Assembly (NCBI RefSeq): GCF_016427535.1
Contig: NZ_JAELXV010000003.1
Coordinates: 372,001-436,000, forward strand
DNA from: Hymenobacter sp. BT559
GTDB lineage: Bacteria; Bacteroidota; Bacteroidia; Cytophagales; Hymenobacteraceae
Reading direction: 5' to 3'
DNA: 64,000 nt
This document shows, piece by piece, positions 56,536 through 64,000 of the stretch. Positions within the stretch are counted from its first letter, which is position 1, and each line of letters opens with the position of its first letter. A program made the translations under genes and the position numbers. Under the pieces are notes generated by a model. That model saw nothing but the letters and a program-made list of their open reading frames with translations, was not told the DNA's origin and did not search any database.

Positions 56536-56634
56536 GTGTTCCACTTCCGCTGCCTCCTCGCCTCCTCCGCCATCGGTACTGCTGCGCAGTGCTGTTGTTG
56601 CCGAGCATTGGCCGCAGCCATGGACACGAAATAG
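56536..56634 (+). CDS. Putative Cys-rich leader peptide following the SAM riboswitch
   Basis: A 32-codon reading frame with a GTG start eight bases after the riboswitch and a TAG stop. It contains four consecutive Cys codons TGC TGT TGT TGC (56590-56601) after AIGTAAQ, plus an early Cys, and ends AAAMDTK. The open frame continues upstream through the aptamer, but that part is structural RNA. A run of Cys codons is what a ribosome-stalling attenuator for cysteine starvation would need. The start codon choice and translation are unproven; a chance ORF remains possible. Confidence 0.5.
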   Translation: MFHFRCLLASSAIGTAAQCCCCRALAAAMDTK

Positions 56635-57100
56635 CGTCGGAATACCGCAGCATGGGCTTTTCTGCCAGGCAGGGTTAATTACTTGCTAGGCACAGCTTTG
56701 GCTGCCATTATGGCTGGCGCGGGTAATTCTCTCTTGTGGGTTTACAGCATATAGGGCTAGATGCTGCTTGCTACCTTCTTGGGCAGTAGCGTTTAGCGAG
56801 GTCTCGCCAGTGACCTAGGGCGCACTTACGCGCTAACCAAAGCGGCTGTGTTTTACCTGCAAAATAGGATTGCCGCCGACCTAGGTGGTCGGCAGCCCAG
56901 CGGCGCTCCTCATCAGGATTTCGTGGCATAAGCCTTTCATTAATCGCGCTACTATTGGTTTGCAAAAACCTTTTAGTGGTTGCTGTAGCCTAGCGGTAGG
57001 CTACTTGCTGCCCCCGACGGCTCTGCGCCTAGCCCCGTCGCTTATTCTGCTGCCGCAGCCAGCGCTCCCCCGTTTTTGCTATCAGGCTTCCTGACTTTTT
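56635..57100 (+). other. Long untranslated leader between the Cys ORF and susC, with hairpins
   Basis: No convincing gene is seen in this 466-base stretch. It holds a CCGACC-taggt-GGTCGG hairpin near 56877-56894. A perfect 8-bp stem with a GCGG loop, GTAGCCTA/TAGGCTAC, lies at 56985-57004. Neither is followed by a U-run. A TACTATTG box near 56950 might be a second, weaker promoter. The region could be a long 5' UTR, or the remains of a lost sulfur-metabolism gene between riboswitch and susC. Confidence 0.5.
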
Positions 57101-60100
57101 ATGAAATTTCCATTACCCATGCTCCTGCTTGCGCTGGGGCTGCCGACTGCGACGCAAGCAGCCCATGGGGCAACTGTGCTGCCGCTGCTGTTGGCCGACG
57201 AGCCGTTTAGCGGCAAAGTGCTCGATGAAAACGGGGCTGGCCTGCCCGGCGTAACGGTGCGCCTGAAAGGCAGTGCTGCTGGTACCGCCACCGACGACCA
57301 GGGTAACTTCTCGCTGGCTGGCGTGCCCGAAGACGCGATACTGCTCATCTCCTATGTGGGCTATAAAACGCAGGAAGTCAAGGCCCGGCGCGCGGGTGGC
57401 CTAACGGTGCGGCTGGTGCCCACGCAAGGCCAACTCAACGAAGTAGTGGTAGTGGGCTACGGCACCCAGCAGCGCAAAAACCTAATTGGCGCCATTGCCA
57501 AGGTTGACCCGAGCGATACCAAGACCCTGCCCGTAGGCAGCTTCGACGCGCAATTGCAAGGCAAGGTGCCGGGCGTGCAGATATCGTCAAATTCTGGCGT
57601 GCCCGGCCAGGCGGTGAACGTGCGGGTGCGCGGCGCCACCACTATCAACGGCTCGAATACCCCACTCTACGTGGTAGATGGCGTGTTCATTAATAATAAC
57701 AGCCTGCAAACCATCAGCACTGGGGGCAAAGCGACGTCGCCCATTGCCGACCTCAATCCATCTGATATTGAAAGCATTGAAGTGCTTAAAGATGCTGATG
57801 CGACGGCGCTGTACGGCGCCCGTGGAGCTAATGGCGTTATCCTAGTGACGACCAAGCGCGGCAACTTCAACCAAAAGCCGAAGGTAAGCGTGGACGTGTC
57901 GCAGGGCTGGGCCAAGGCAGCCAAATTGTGGGACTTGGCCACTGGCCCCGAGCACGCCACCCTAGTAAACGAGTACTGGCTGAATACCAATGGCAATGCG
58001 GCCACTCGGCCCTACCGCCCGATGTCAGAAGGCGGACGCGGGCTACCCGAGGAGCAGCCAACTTTCGACCGCCTAGGGCAAGTGTTCCGCACGGCGCGCT
58101 TGCAGAACTATGATGTGTCGGTAGCGGGTGGCAATGCGGCGAGCCGCTACTACCTAGGCGGCGGCTACACCAAGCAGGAATCCATCTTGCGACCTATTGA
58201 TTTTCAGCGCGCCAACTTCAAGCTGAACCTCGACCAGAAATTGTCGGACAAGGTGCAAATCGGGGTGAGTAACACCTTTACACGCACCTACCGCAACGAG
58301 GGTCGCGCTGGCGACGGCCCGGCCGGCGGCCTCTTACAGGCTGCCTTGCACACCCCCACGCTGCTCTCGCCCTACGACGAAAGCGGGCGGCTGGTGAGTC
58401 GCGCCAGCTTCGATAATGTGCAGCTCCTCATTGATAACTATGATGTTAACTCGACTAGTCTGCGCTACATTGGCAACCTGTATGGCGATGTGCAGCTTTT
58501 GCCAAACCTGAAGTTTCGGACCAGCCTAGGGGTAGATTTTAACAGCTACGACGAGAAAGAGTACTGGAATACGCTGCTCATTGCGGGGGCGGGCGTGGGT
58601 GGGCTGGCCACGTCGAGCAATGCGCAGTACACCTCCCTGCTCAATGAGAATACGCTGACTTACCGGCAGCAGTGGGGCAAGCACCGCGTGGGCGTGGTGG
58701 TGGGCCAAGGCTTGCAGGCCGATACCTACCACCGCACGTTTGCGCAGGGCACAGGCTTCCCCAACAACTCCTTCCGGGAGATTTCGGCGGCCTCGGTCAC
58801 GAGTAGCACCGAGAACTGGACGGGCTACCGACTGGCCTCGTTCTTCGGGCGCGTTGACTACAATTTTGACGACCGCTACTTGTTGAATGTCAGCTTTCGA
58901 GCTGATGGCTCCTCGCGCTTTGGGGCGGCCAATCAGTGGGGGTATTTTCCGAGCGTGGGAGCCGCCTGGCGGGTGAAGCAGGAGAAGTTTCTGCAAGATG
59001 CGCGTTGGCTGAGCGACCTGAAGCTGCGCGCTAGCTACGGCCTGACGGGCAACCAGAACGGCATCGGCAACTTTGCGGCGCGTGGGCTGTGGAGCGGTGG
59101 CGCCAACTACCTAGGCGTCGCGGGCATCGCGCCCCAACAGCTGGGCAATGAAAACCTAAAATGGGAGCAAACCAGCCAAGCCAACGTGGGTCTCGACCTG
59201 GGCTTTCTCGACAACCGCATTACGCTGGAATTCAACGCCTACTACAAGTACACGAAGAACGGGCTGATTCAGCTGACCGAGCCGGCCACTACAGGCTTCA
59301 GCTCCTATTGGAGCAACGCGGTTGAAATCAGTAACAAAGGGCTGGAATTTGCCCTGAACACCGTGAACCTGCGTAGCGCGGGCGGGCTGAACTGGACGAC
59401 CAGCTTCAACATTGCCAGCAACGTCAACAACATCGAGAAGCTGGCCACACCCATTCAATTTGGCAGCCGCAACCTGATTTTGCAGCAGCAGGGCACGCCG
59501 CTCTACTCGTTCTGGGTCTACAAACAGCTCTACGTGGACCCGCAGACCGGCAATGCGGTGTACGACGACGTGAACAAGGACGGCAAAATCACGGCCGCCG
59601 ACCGGCAGATTGTGGGTAGCATCTGGCCCAAATTCTTCGGCGGCCTGACCAATACACTTACCTACAAAGGCTTTGATGCCAGCGTGCTAGTCTCGTTTCA
59701 GTCTGGCAACAAGGTGTACAACCACAACCGCTTCTTCGGCGAGGGCGGCGGGGCCCGCGACGAGGCCCGGGTGATTTTCGCCAGCAACCTAGCCCGCTGG
59801 CAAAAGCCCGGCGACGTGACCGACGTGCCCAAAGCCGACGGCATCAACGTGAACAATTACCTCGACGGCGGTAGCCGCTGGCTTGAAGACGGCTCGTTCA
59901 TCCGGCTGCGCAACGTGAGTCTCGGCTACACGCTGCCCGAAAGCGTGACCCGGCACCTGCTCGGCGGCACGGTGCGCCTCTACGCGCAGGGCACTAACCT
60001 GGTATTGCTCACCAAATACACTGGCCTCGACCCCGAATCGGCATCGAGCAGCGACGCCAACCAGCAGGGCATCGACCTAGGTACGCCGCCCCAGCCACGC

Positions 60101-60133
60101 AGCTGGCAAGTGGGCGTGAACGCAACTTTTTAA
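57101..60133 (+). CDS. SusC/RagA-family TonB-dependent transporter (second system)
   Basis: A 1010-residue outer-membrane importer. The signal peptide MKFPLPMLLLALGLPTATQA precedes a carboxypeptidase-regulatory-like domain (about 36-110: FSGKVLDENGAGLPGVTVRL). Then come NEVVVVGYGTQ and a plug (about 125-250) with SDIESIEVLKDADATALYG. The barrel follows and ends VGVNATF with the terminal Phe typical of outer-membrane proteins. Its SusD partner follows 13 bases later. No glycoside hydrolase is next to it; instead DoxX-like membrane proteins follow and a SAM riboswitch precedes it, so the substrate may not be a polysaccharide. That is inference from context. Confidence 0.95.
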   Translation: MKFPLPMLLLALGLPTATQAAHGATVLPLLLADEPFSGKVLDENGAGLPGVTVRLKGSAAGTATDDQGNFSLAGVPEDAILLISYVGYKTQEVKARRAGGLTVRLVPTQGQLNEVVVVGYGTQQRKNLIGAIAKVDPSDTKTLPVGSFDAQLQGKVPGVQISSNSGVPGQAVNVRVRGATTINGSNTPLYVVDGVFINNNSLQTISTGGKATSPIADLNPSDIESIEVLKDADATALYGARGANGVILVTTKRGNFNQKPKVSVDVSQGWAKAAKLWDLATGPEHATLVNEYWLNTNGNAATRPYRPMSEGGRGLPEEQPTFDRLGQVFRTARLQNYDVSVAGGNAASRYYLGGGYTKQESILRPIDFQRANFKLNLDQKLSDKVQIGVSNTFTRTYRNEGRAGDGPAGGLLQAALHTPTLLSPYDESGRLVSRASFDNVQLLIDNYDVNSTSLRYIGNLYGDVQLLPNLKFRTSLGVDFNSYDEKEYWNTLLIAGAGVGGLATSSNAQYTSLLNENTLTYRQQWGKHRVGVVVGQGLQADTYHRTFAQGTGFPNNSFREISAASVTSSTENWTGYRLASFFGRVDYNFDDRYLLNVSFRADGSSRFGAANQWGYFPSVGAAWRVKQEKFLQDARWLSDLKLRASYGLTGNQNGIGNFAARGLWSGGANYLGVAGIAPQQLGNENLKWEQTSQANVGLDLGFLDNRITLEFNAYYKYTKNGLIQLTEPATTGFSSYWSNAVEISNKGLEFALNTVNLRSAGGLNWTTSFNIASNVNNIEKLATPIQFGSRNLILQQQGTPLYSFWVYKQLYVDPQTGNAVYDDVNKDGKITAADRQIVGSIWPKFFGGLTNTLTYKGFDASVLVSFQSGNKVYNHNRFFGEGGGARDEARVIFASNLARWQKPGDVTDVPKADGINVNNYLDGGSRWLEDGSFIRLRNVSLGYTLPESVTRHLLGGTVRLYAQGTNLVLLTKYTGLDPESASSSDANQQGIDLGTPPQPRSWQVGVNATF

Positions 60134-60146
60134 CGGTCAATTTTAT

Positions 60147-61625
60147 ATGTCAGCTACTACTTTTCGCCAGCGGGCAGCCATTCGGCGCCAGGCAGCGCAG
60201 CTGCGCCCGGCCGTGCAGCTTTCGGTTTTCTCCATTGCTTATCTGAAAAGTATCGCACCCTTTCTAGGCATGGCGCTGGTGCTGGCCCTGGGGGCGTGCA
60301 GCAGCTATCTCGATGTGCAGCCCCGCGAATCTATTGCCGACAACGCCACCATCGTGGACCAGCAGTCGTCCTTGACGGCGCTCAATGGGGTGTATAGCGC
60401 CCTAGGCAGCAGCGGCTACTACGGCACTAGCTTCCAGTCTATTGGCTACCTAGGTGGGGGCGACATTCAGTGGACCGGCACGCAGTCGCAGGTGCAGGAG
60501 TTTGTGAGCCACAACGTGCGCTCCGACAACTCGACCGTCAGCACGGTGTGGTCGAGCATCTATCTGACCATCAACCGCGCCAATCACGTGCTGGCTACTG
60601 TGCCTACCGTGACGGACCCGCTGCTGACCAGCGCCCTACGCAATCAGTACCTAGGCGAGGCGTATTTCATTCGGGGGCTGGCGTATTTCGATTTGGCCCG
60701 CACGTTTGGCGGGGTGCCGCTCATCTTGCAGCCTACCCGCACGGCTACTGACAACCAAGGTATTGCACGCGCCAGCCAGGCCGATACCTACGCCCAGGCC
60801 CTGCGCGACCTCGACGCGGCCGAGCCGCTGCTGCCCAACCCCACTACCCTAGGTGCCAACGACCGCTACCGCGCCACCCGCAAGGCGGCCTGGGCGCTCA
60901 AGGCTCGGCTGCACCTGTACCAGGGCAACTGGGCGCTGGCCGAGGACTACGCCACCCGCGTTATCAACGACCAAGCTAACTACCAGCTGGTTGCTCCGTT
61001 CAACGCTTGGTTTGCTAACAACGCCCGAGGCACGCGCGAGTCGATTTTTGAGATTTTCTACAACGGTACCACCGAGGTCAACGGCCACCGTGGCAACTGG
61101 CAGCCCACCGCCAATGGCGGCACCCGGCAGTGGGCCCCCAATGCCGGCCTGGTAGCGCTACTTACTGCCGCGCCTAACAACACGCCGAACGGCCGCAGCA
61201 CCTTGATTGCCAACCTAGGCACCACTTGGTACGGTAACCTCTACTACCGTAACCCCGGCTCGGACCCCAGCTATGTGCTGCGCCTAGCAGAGCAGTACCT
61301 CATTCGGGCTGAGGCCCGCGCCCGCCAAAACAAGCTGGCAGATGCGCTAGCCGACCTCAACGCCGTGCGCACGCGCGCCGGGCTGGCTGCTAGCTCGGCT
61401 ACTACCCAGGCCGCTGTGTTGCAAGCTATTGAAGAAGAGCGCCGGCTCGAATTTGCCCTGGAGCCGCACCGCTGGTTTGACCTGGCGCGCACCGGGCGGG
61501 CCACCGCCGTTTTCGCCGACCCGCTGAGTAGCGGGGCGCCGCTGCCAGCGTTCCGGCTGCTGTTGCCGCTGCCTATCAGCCAGCTGCAAGTAGATGCGGC
61601 TTTGGCGCAAAACACTGGCTACTAA
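60147..61625 (+). CDS. SusD/RagB-family surface lipoprotein (second system)
   Basis: A 492-residue SusD-like substrate-binding lipoprotein. The lipobox LALGAC puts the lipidated Cys at residue 51, behind an unusually long basic N-region (RQRAAIRRQAAQLR) of about 35 residues. A shorter start at the Met of MALVLALGAC (60270) would lack positive charges, so the longer form is kept. SusD landmarks are GEAYFIRGLAYFDLARTFGGVP and LRLAEQYLIRAEARARQ, then EERRLEFALEPHRWFDLARTG near the C-terminus. It is 13 bases from susC and 22 bases from the next start, so one operon. Confidence 0.94.
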   Translation: MSATTFRQRAAIRRQAAQLRPAVQLSVFSIAYLKSIAPFLGMALVLALGACSSYLDVQPRESIADNATIVDQQSSLTALNGVYSALGSSGYYGTSFQSIGYLGGGDIQWTGTQSQVQEFVSHNVRSDNSTVSTVWSSIYLTINRANHVLATVPTVTDPLLTSALRNQYLGEAYFIRGLAYFDLARTFGGVPLILQPTRTATDNQGIARASQADTYAQALRDLDAAEPLLPNPTTLGANDRYRATRKAAWALKARLHLYQGNWALAEDYATRVINDQANYQLVAPFNAWFANNARGTRESIFEIFYNGTTEVNGHRGNWQPTANGGTRQWAPNAGLVALLTAAPNNTPNGRSTLIANLGTTWYGNLYYRNPGSDPSYVLRLAEQYLIRAEARARQNKLADALADLNAVRTRAGLAASSATTQAAVLQAIEEERRLEFALEPHRWFDLARTGRATAVFADPLSSGAPLPAFRLLLPLPISQLQVDAALAQNTGY

Positions 61626-61647
61626 CCGTTCTAATAAGCTTTCTGCT

Positions 61648-63135
61648 ATGCCTCAGCAAGTTGATAACCAGGTAGCGGCCACAGTGCGGGCGCAACGCGA
61701 CGAATCGGGGTTTCCCTCGGCCTTTCATTTTGCGCCGCTGAGCAGTTTGCCCGGCGGGAATGCGGACCCTAGGGTGGCTCCCGCACCTGCGGCAGCCCTA
61801 GGTCCTGCGCCAGAAAGCAGCGCGTGGTCGTCAGCCGAGAAGGTGATGTTTCGCTTCGCGTTTCTGTACTACTTCCTGCAAGTAGTGCCGCTAGATTGGA
61901 AGTTTTACCACGGCTTGGTGCAGCACTGGGCGGGGTTGTCGCTCGGCGACTTGTTTCGGCTGACGCACTACACGCCGCGCTTTTTCGCTGGCCCCGACAC
62001 CTTCGCTAATTGGGGCGTAGTAGCGGCCATTGCGGCAGTAGGCGCCCTAGGGTGGAGCGCGCTAGACCGCAACCGTGCCGAGTACAACACCTTATATTAC
62101 TGGCTACGCGTGCTGGTACGCTACCGGCTGGCAGCCGCTCTGCTGGGCTACGGCTTCCTCAAGCTCTTTCCGATGCAAGCCCCGATGCCTTCGCTGAGCC
62201 ACCTCAATACGCACTATGGCGACCTAAGCGATTGGAAAGTCTTTGCCCTCAGCCTAGGTATCGTACCCTCGTACCAATCATTCCTAGGGCTAGTCGAAAT
62301 CTTAGGGGCTGTGCTGCTGCTGAGCCGCCGCACGGCCAGCACGGGAGCCTTTTTGCTGCTCACATTCTTGGGCAACGTGTTTCTCTCGAACCTGGCTTAC
62401 GAGGGCGGCGAGTACGTGTACAGCTTCTACCTCATAGTGCTCGGCCTGCTGATACTCTGGTACGATTTGGCGCGCCTCAACCGGCTGCTCACCTTAGAGC
62501 TGCCCACCCGGCCCAACCACTTTCGCCTAGTACTGCCCGCTGGCTTGCCGCGCGAAACCAAGCGCGTAGCCAAAGCCGCTTTTATCCTGCTGTTTGTGGG
62601 GCTGTATGGGGTAAAAGCCTACGCCGCCTACCAGCGCGGCACCTACCACTATCCCACGGCGCCGGGCCTAGCGGGAGCCGCCGGGCTCTACAACGTGCGC
62701 GAGTTTCGGCTGGCGGGGCAGGTACACCCGTACTCGGCCACCGACCCCGACCGCTGGCAAGATGTCGTGTTTGAGAAATGGGCCACGCTCAGCGTGCGCT
62801 CTAACCAGCCAGTAGCCCTCGACCCTAGCAATGAGGAGGTAATTCCTTCCCAGGACATCGAGCGCAACTTCGAGTTTGCGGGCGCGGCGGGCCGCCACTA
62901 CTACGGCTACACCCTTGGCCCCGATGGCCAGACCCTGACGCTGCGCAATCGCAACCCCAAGGAAGGTGGCCAGCCGCTGACGCTGCACCTAGCCCGCCCC
63001 GACGCTAACACCATCACCCTAGCTGGGCGCGATGAGCAGGGCCGTGACCTCTACGTGGTGCTCGAAAAGCGCAAAAAGAAGTACCTGCTGGAAGAAGCCA
63101 GCAAGACCGGCCGACGCGGCGGGCTAAGGTTATAA
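61648..63135 (+). CDS. DoxX-like multi-pass membrane protein with C-terminal soluble domain
   Basis: A 495-residue inner-membrane protein. A soluble Ala/Pro-rich N-terminus (about 1-60) precedes several membrane helices (about 65-330), including VMFRFAFLYYFLQVVPLDW and LAAALLGYGFLKLFPMQ. The conserved stretch HLNTHYGDLSDWK and GLVEILGAVLLLSRR resemble the DoxX fold. A C-terminal region of about 165 residues is beta-rich and probably periplasmic (HYYGYTLGPDGQTLTLRN). DoxX relatives include subunits of thiosulfate:quinone oxidoreductase, which would fit a sulfur theme; assignment is by resemblance. It follows susD by 22 bases. The next gene is a clear paralog. Confidence 0.72.
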   Translation: MPQQVDNQVAATVRAQRDESGFPSAFHFAPLSSLPGGNADPRVAPAPAAALGPAPESSAWSSAEKVMFRFAFLYYFLQVVPLDWKFYHGLVQHWAGLSLGDLFRLTHYTPRFFAGPDTFANWGVVAAIAAVGALGWSALDRNRAEYNTLYYWLRVLVRYRLAAALLGYGFLKLFPMQAPMPSLSHLNTHYGDLSDWKVFALSLGIVPSYQSFLGLVEILGAVLLLSRRTASTGAFLLLTFLGNVFLSNLAYEGGEYVYSFYLIVLGLLILWYDLARLNRLLTLELPTRPNHFRLVLPAGLPRETKRVAKAAFILLFVGLYGVKAYAAYQRGTYHYPTAPGLAGAAGLYNVREFRLAGQVHPYSATDPDRWQDVVFEKWATLSVRSNQPVALDPSNEEVIPSQDIERNFEFAGAAGRHYYGYTLGPDGQTLTLRNRNPKEGGQPLTLHLARPDANTITLAGRDEQGRDLYVVLEKRKKKYLLEEASKTGRRGGLRL

Positions 63136-63186
63136 GTCTTGGCTAACGTGTGCGCCTAATCAGTCGAATTATAATCAATTAGCCCT

Positions 63187-64000
63187 ATGACAACCATCAC
63201 GCTTGAGACGCCTGTAGTCACCGCGCCGCCCGCCACTGCCGCTCGCCGGCCCTGGCAACCTTGGCAGCGCGTGCTGTTTCGCATTGCCTTTCCGTTTTTC
63301 GTGCTGTTGTCGCTGCCTAGCGACGGGGGGTGGTACAAAAACCTCGTCACTATCGACTGGCTGCACGGGCACTACCGCGATGTGTACGACATTGCCCGCT
63401 TCTCCCCGTCGTTCTTCCTGAGTGGGGTCGGGGAGGGGGGCACGCCTGTGCTGCTGGGCTACGGCAACTGGTTTATCGCCCTAGGTATCTCCTTCGTCAT
63501 CGGCTTGGTCTGGACCCTGCTCGACCGCCAGCGCGAGGAGTACGAGGTGCTCTACTACTGGCTGCGCGTCGTGGTGCGGTTTCGGGCGGGCATCGGCATC
63601 ATCGGGTTTGGCTTCACCAAGCTTTTCCCGACCCAAATGCCATACCCCTCCATTGGCTTGCTCAACAGCGACTTTGGCGACATGACGGCCCAAAAAATAT
63701 TCTGGCTGCAAATCGGCATTGTGCCGTGGTACCAGGTGTTTGCAGGCGTGGTCGAGACGCTGGCCGGCGTGCTGCTGTTCTTTCGGCGCACCACCTTCCT
63801 AGGGGCCGCGCTGCTGCTCGGAGCGCTGGGCGATATTGTATTCGTCAACTTCGCTTACGATGGTGGGGTGCACGTGTACAGCTCGTACTTCGTGCTGCTG
63901 GCAGCTTTCCTGATGGTGCAGGACGTTCCTAACCTCTACAACCTGCTTATTCGGGAGCGCTACACAGTGCCGCAGCACTACTACCCGCGCTTTCGGGCGG
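63187..64000 (+). CDS. Second DoxX-like membrane protein, 3' end outside the window
   Basis: 271 codons are visible, open to the window edge. It is a paralog of the preceding protein: both share EVLYYWLRVVVRFRAG/NTLYYWLRVLVRYRLA-type helices, KLFPTQMPYPS versus KLFPMQAPMPS, LNSDFGDMT versus LNTHYGDLS, GIVPWYQVF versus GIVPSYQSF, and an AYDGGVHVYS versus AYEGGEYVYS loop. Helices follow a short soluble N-terminus (MTTITLETPVVTAPP). Whether it also has the C-terminal soluble domain cannot be seen. The 51-base gap before it contains an AT-rich stretch but no clear promoter. Confidence 0.72.
   Translation, partial: MTTITLETPVVTAPPATAARRPWQPWQRVLFRIAFPFFVLLSLPSDGGWYKNLVTIDWLHGHYRDVYDIARFSPSFFLSGVGEGGTPVLLGYGNWFIALGISFVIGLVWTLLDRQREEYEVLYYWLRVVVRFRAGIGIIGFGFTKLFPTQMPYPSIGLLNSDFGDMTAQKIFWLQIGIVPWYQVFAGVVETLAGVLLFFRRTTFLGAALLLGALGDIVFVNFAYDGGVHVYSSYFVLLAAFLMVQDVPNLYNLLIRERYTVPQHYYPRFRA

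Noticed and set aside
56383..56634. An 83-codon plus-strand frame running through the S-box element
   Set aside because: Its first 51 codons coincide with the structured riboswitch, so it cannot be a normal protein gene; only the part after P1 is kept as a possible leader peptide.
60270..61625. A shorter start for the second SusD
   Set aside because: It would remove all positive charges before the lipobox; the longer form, although its N-region is unusually long, is more plausible.
61594..61647. Upstream extension of the first DoxX-like protein into the susD end
   Set aside because: It overlaps the SusD coding end and reads Arg/Lys/Asn-rich without similarity to the paralog; the ATG at 61648 fits the operon spacing.

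Overview
The window looks like a chromosomal segment of a GC-rich Bacteroidota bacterium, most likely Hymenobacter or a close relative in Cytophagales. The reasons are two SusC/SusD pairs, a hybrid two-component sensor, a type IX secretion C-terminal signal, TAnnTTTG-type promoters without Shine-Dalgarno sites, and a complete aerobic phenylacetate operon. The genus is an inference from overall style; no rRNA or marker gene is present.

Layout. 1-3975 (minus) is the C-terminally cut hybrid sensor kinase that probably controls the locus beside it. 4259-34262 (plus) is a large polysaccharide utilization locus: GH43, SusC, SusD, DUF2264 (GH154-like), GH43, GH127, GH31, a GH43-GH105 fusion, two GH51, an M60 metallopeptidase, GH2, a small plug-like secreted protein, a BNR_4-GH16 fusion and a Tat-dependent GH43. 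The enzyme set fits type II arabinogalactan / arabinogalactan protein: galactan backbone cleavage (GH16 and an exo-galactosidase-type GH43), arabinose removal (GH127, GH51, GH43), uronic-acid cap removal (GH105, DUF2264, BNR_4), and a peptidase for the protein core. 34456-41604 holds assorted genes: DUF4269, a Lys/Ala/Pro-rich repeat protein, a T9SS-exported choice-of-anchor I protein, a PafA-type phosphatase, Ohr/OsmC and a small beta-barrel protein. 41742-44189 (minus) is a YncE-propeller/phosphoesterase fusion. 44313-56025 (minus) is the phenylacetyl-CoA catabolic operon, paaK-tetR-paaE-paaA-paaB-paaC-paaD-paaG-paaH-paaI-paaZ-DUF7660-enoyl-CoA hydratase; no thiolase is present. 56354-64000 (plus) starts with a promoter, a SAM-I (S-box) riboswitch and a 32-codon leader ORF with four consecutive cysteine codons, followed by a second SusC/SusD pair and two tandem DoxX-like membrane proteins, the last cut by the window edge.

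Two window-wide signals stand out. The palindrome CCTAGG is strongly over-represented and, inside genes, sits almost always in frame as Leu-Gly (CTA-GGN), which suggests a highly iterated palindrome that bends codon choice. A TCCCACC(C) element also lies just upstream of many starts on both strands. Long, nearly perfect inverted repeats of at least three families occupy intergenic gaps. The riboswitch/Cys-leader/SusCD/DoxX unit is the best candidate for an undescribed system: a sulfur-responsive outer-membrane uptake locus.
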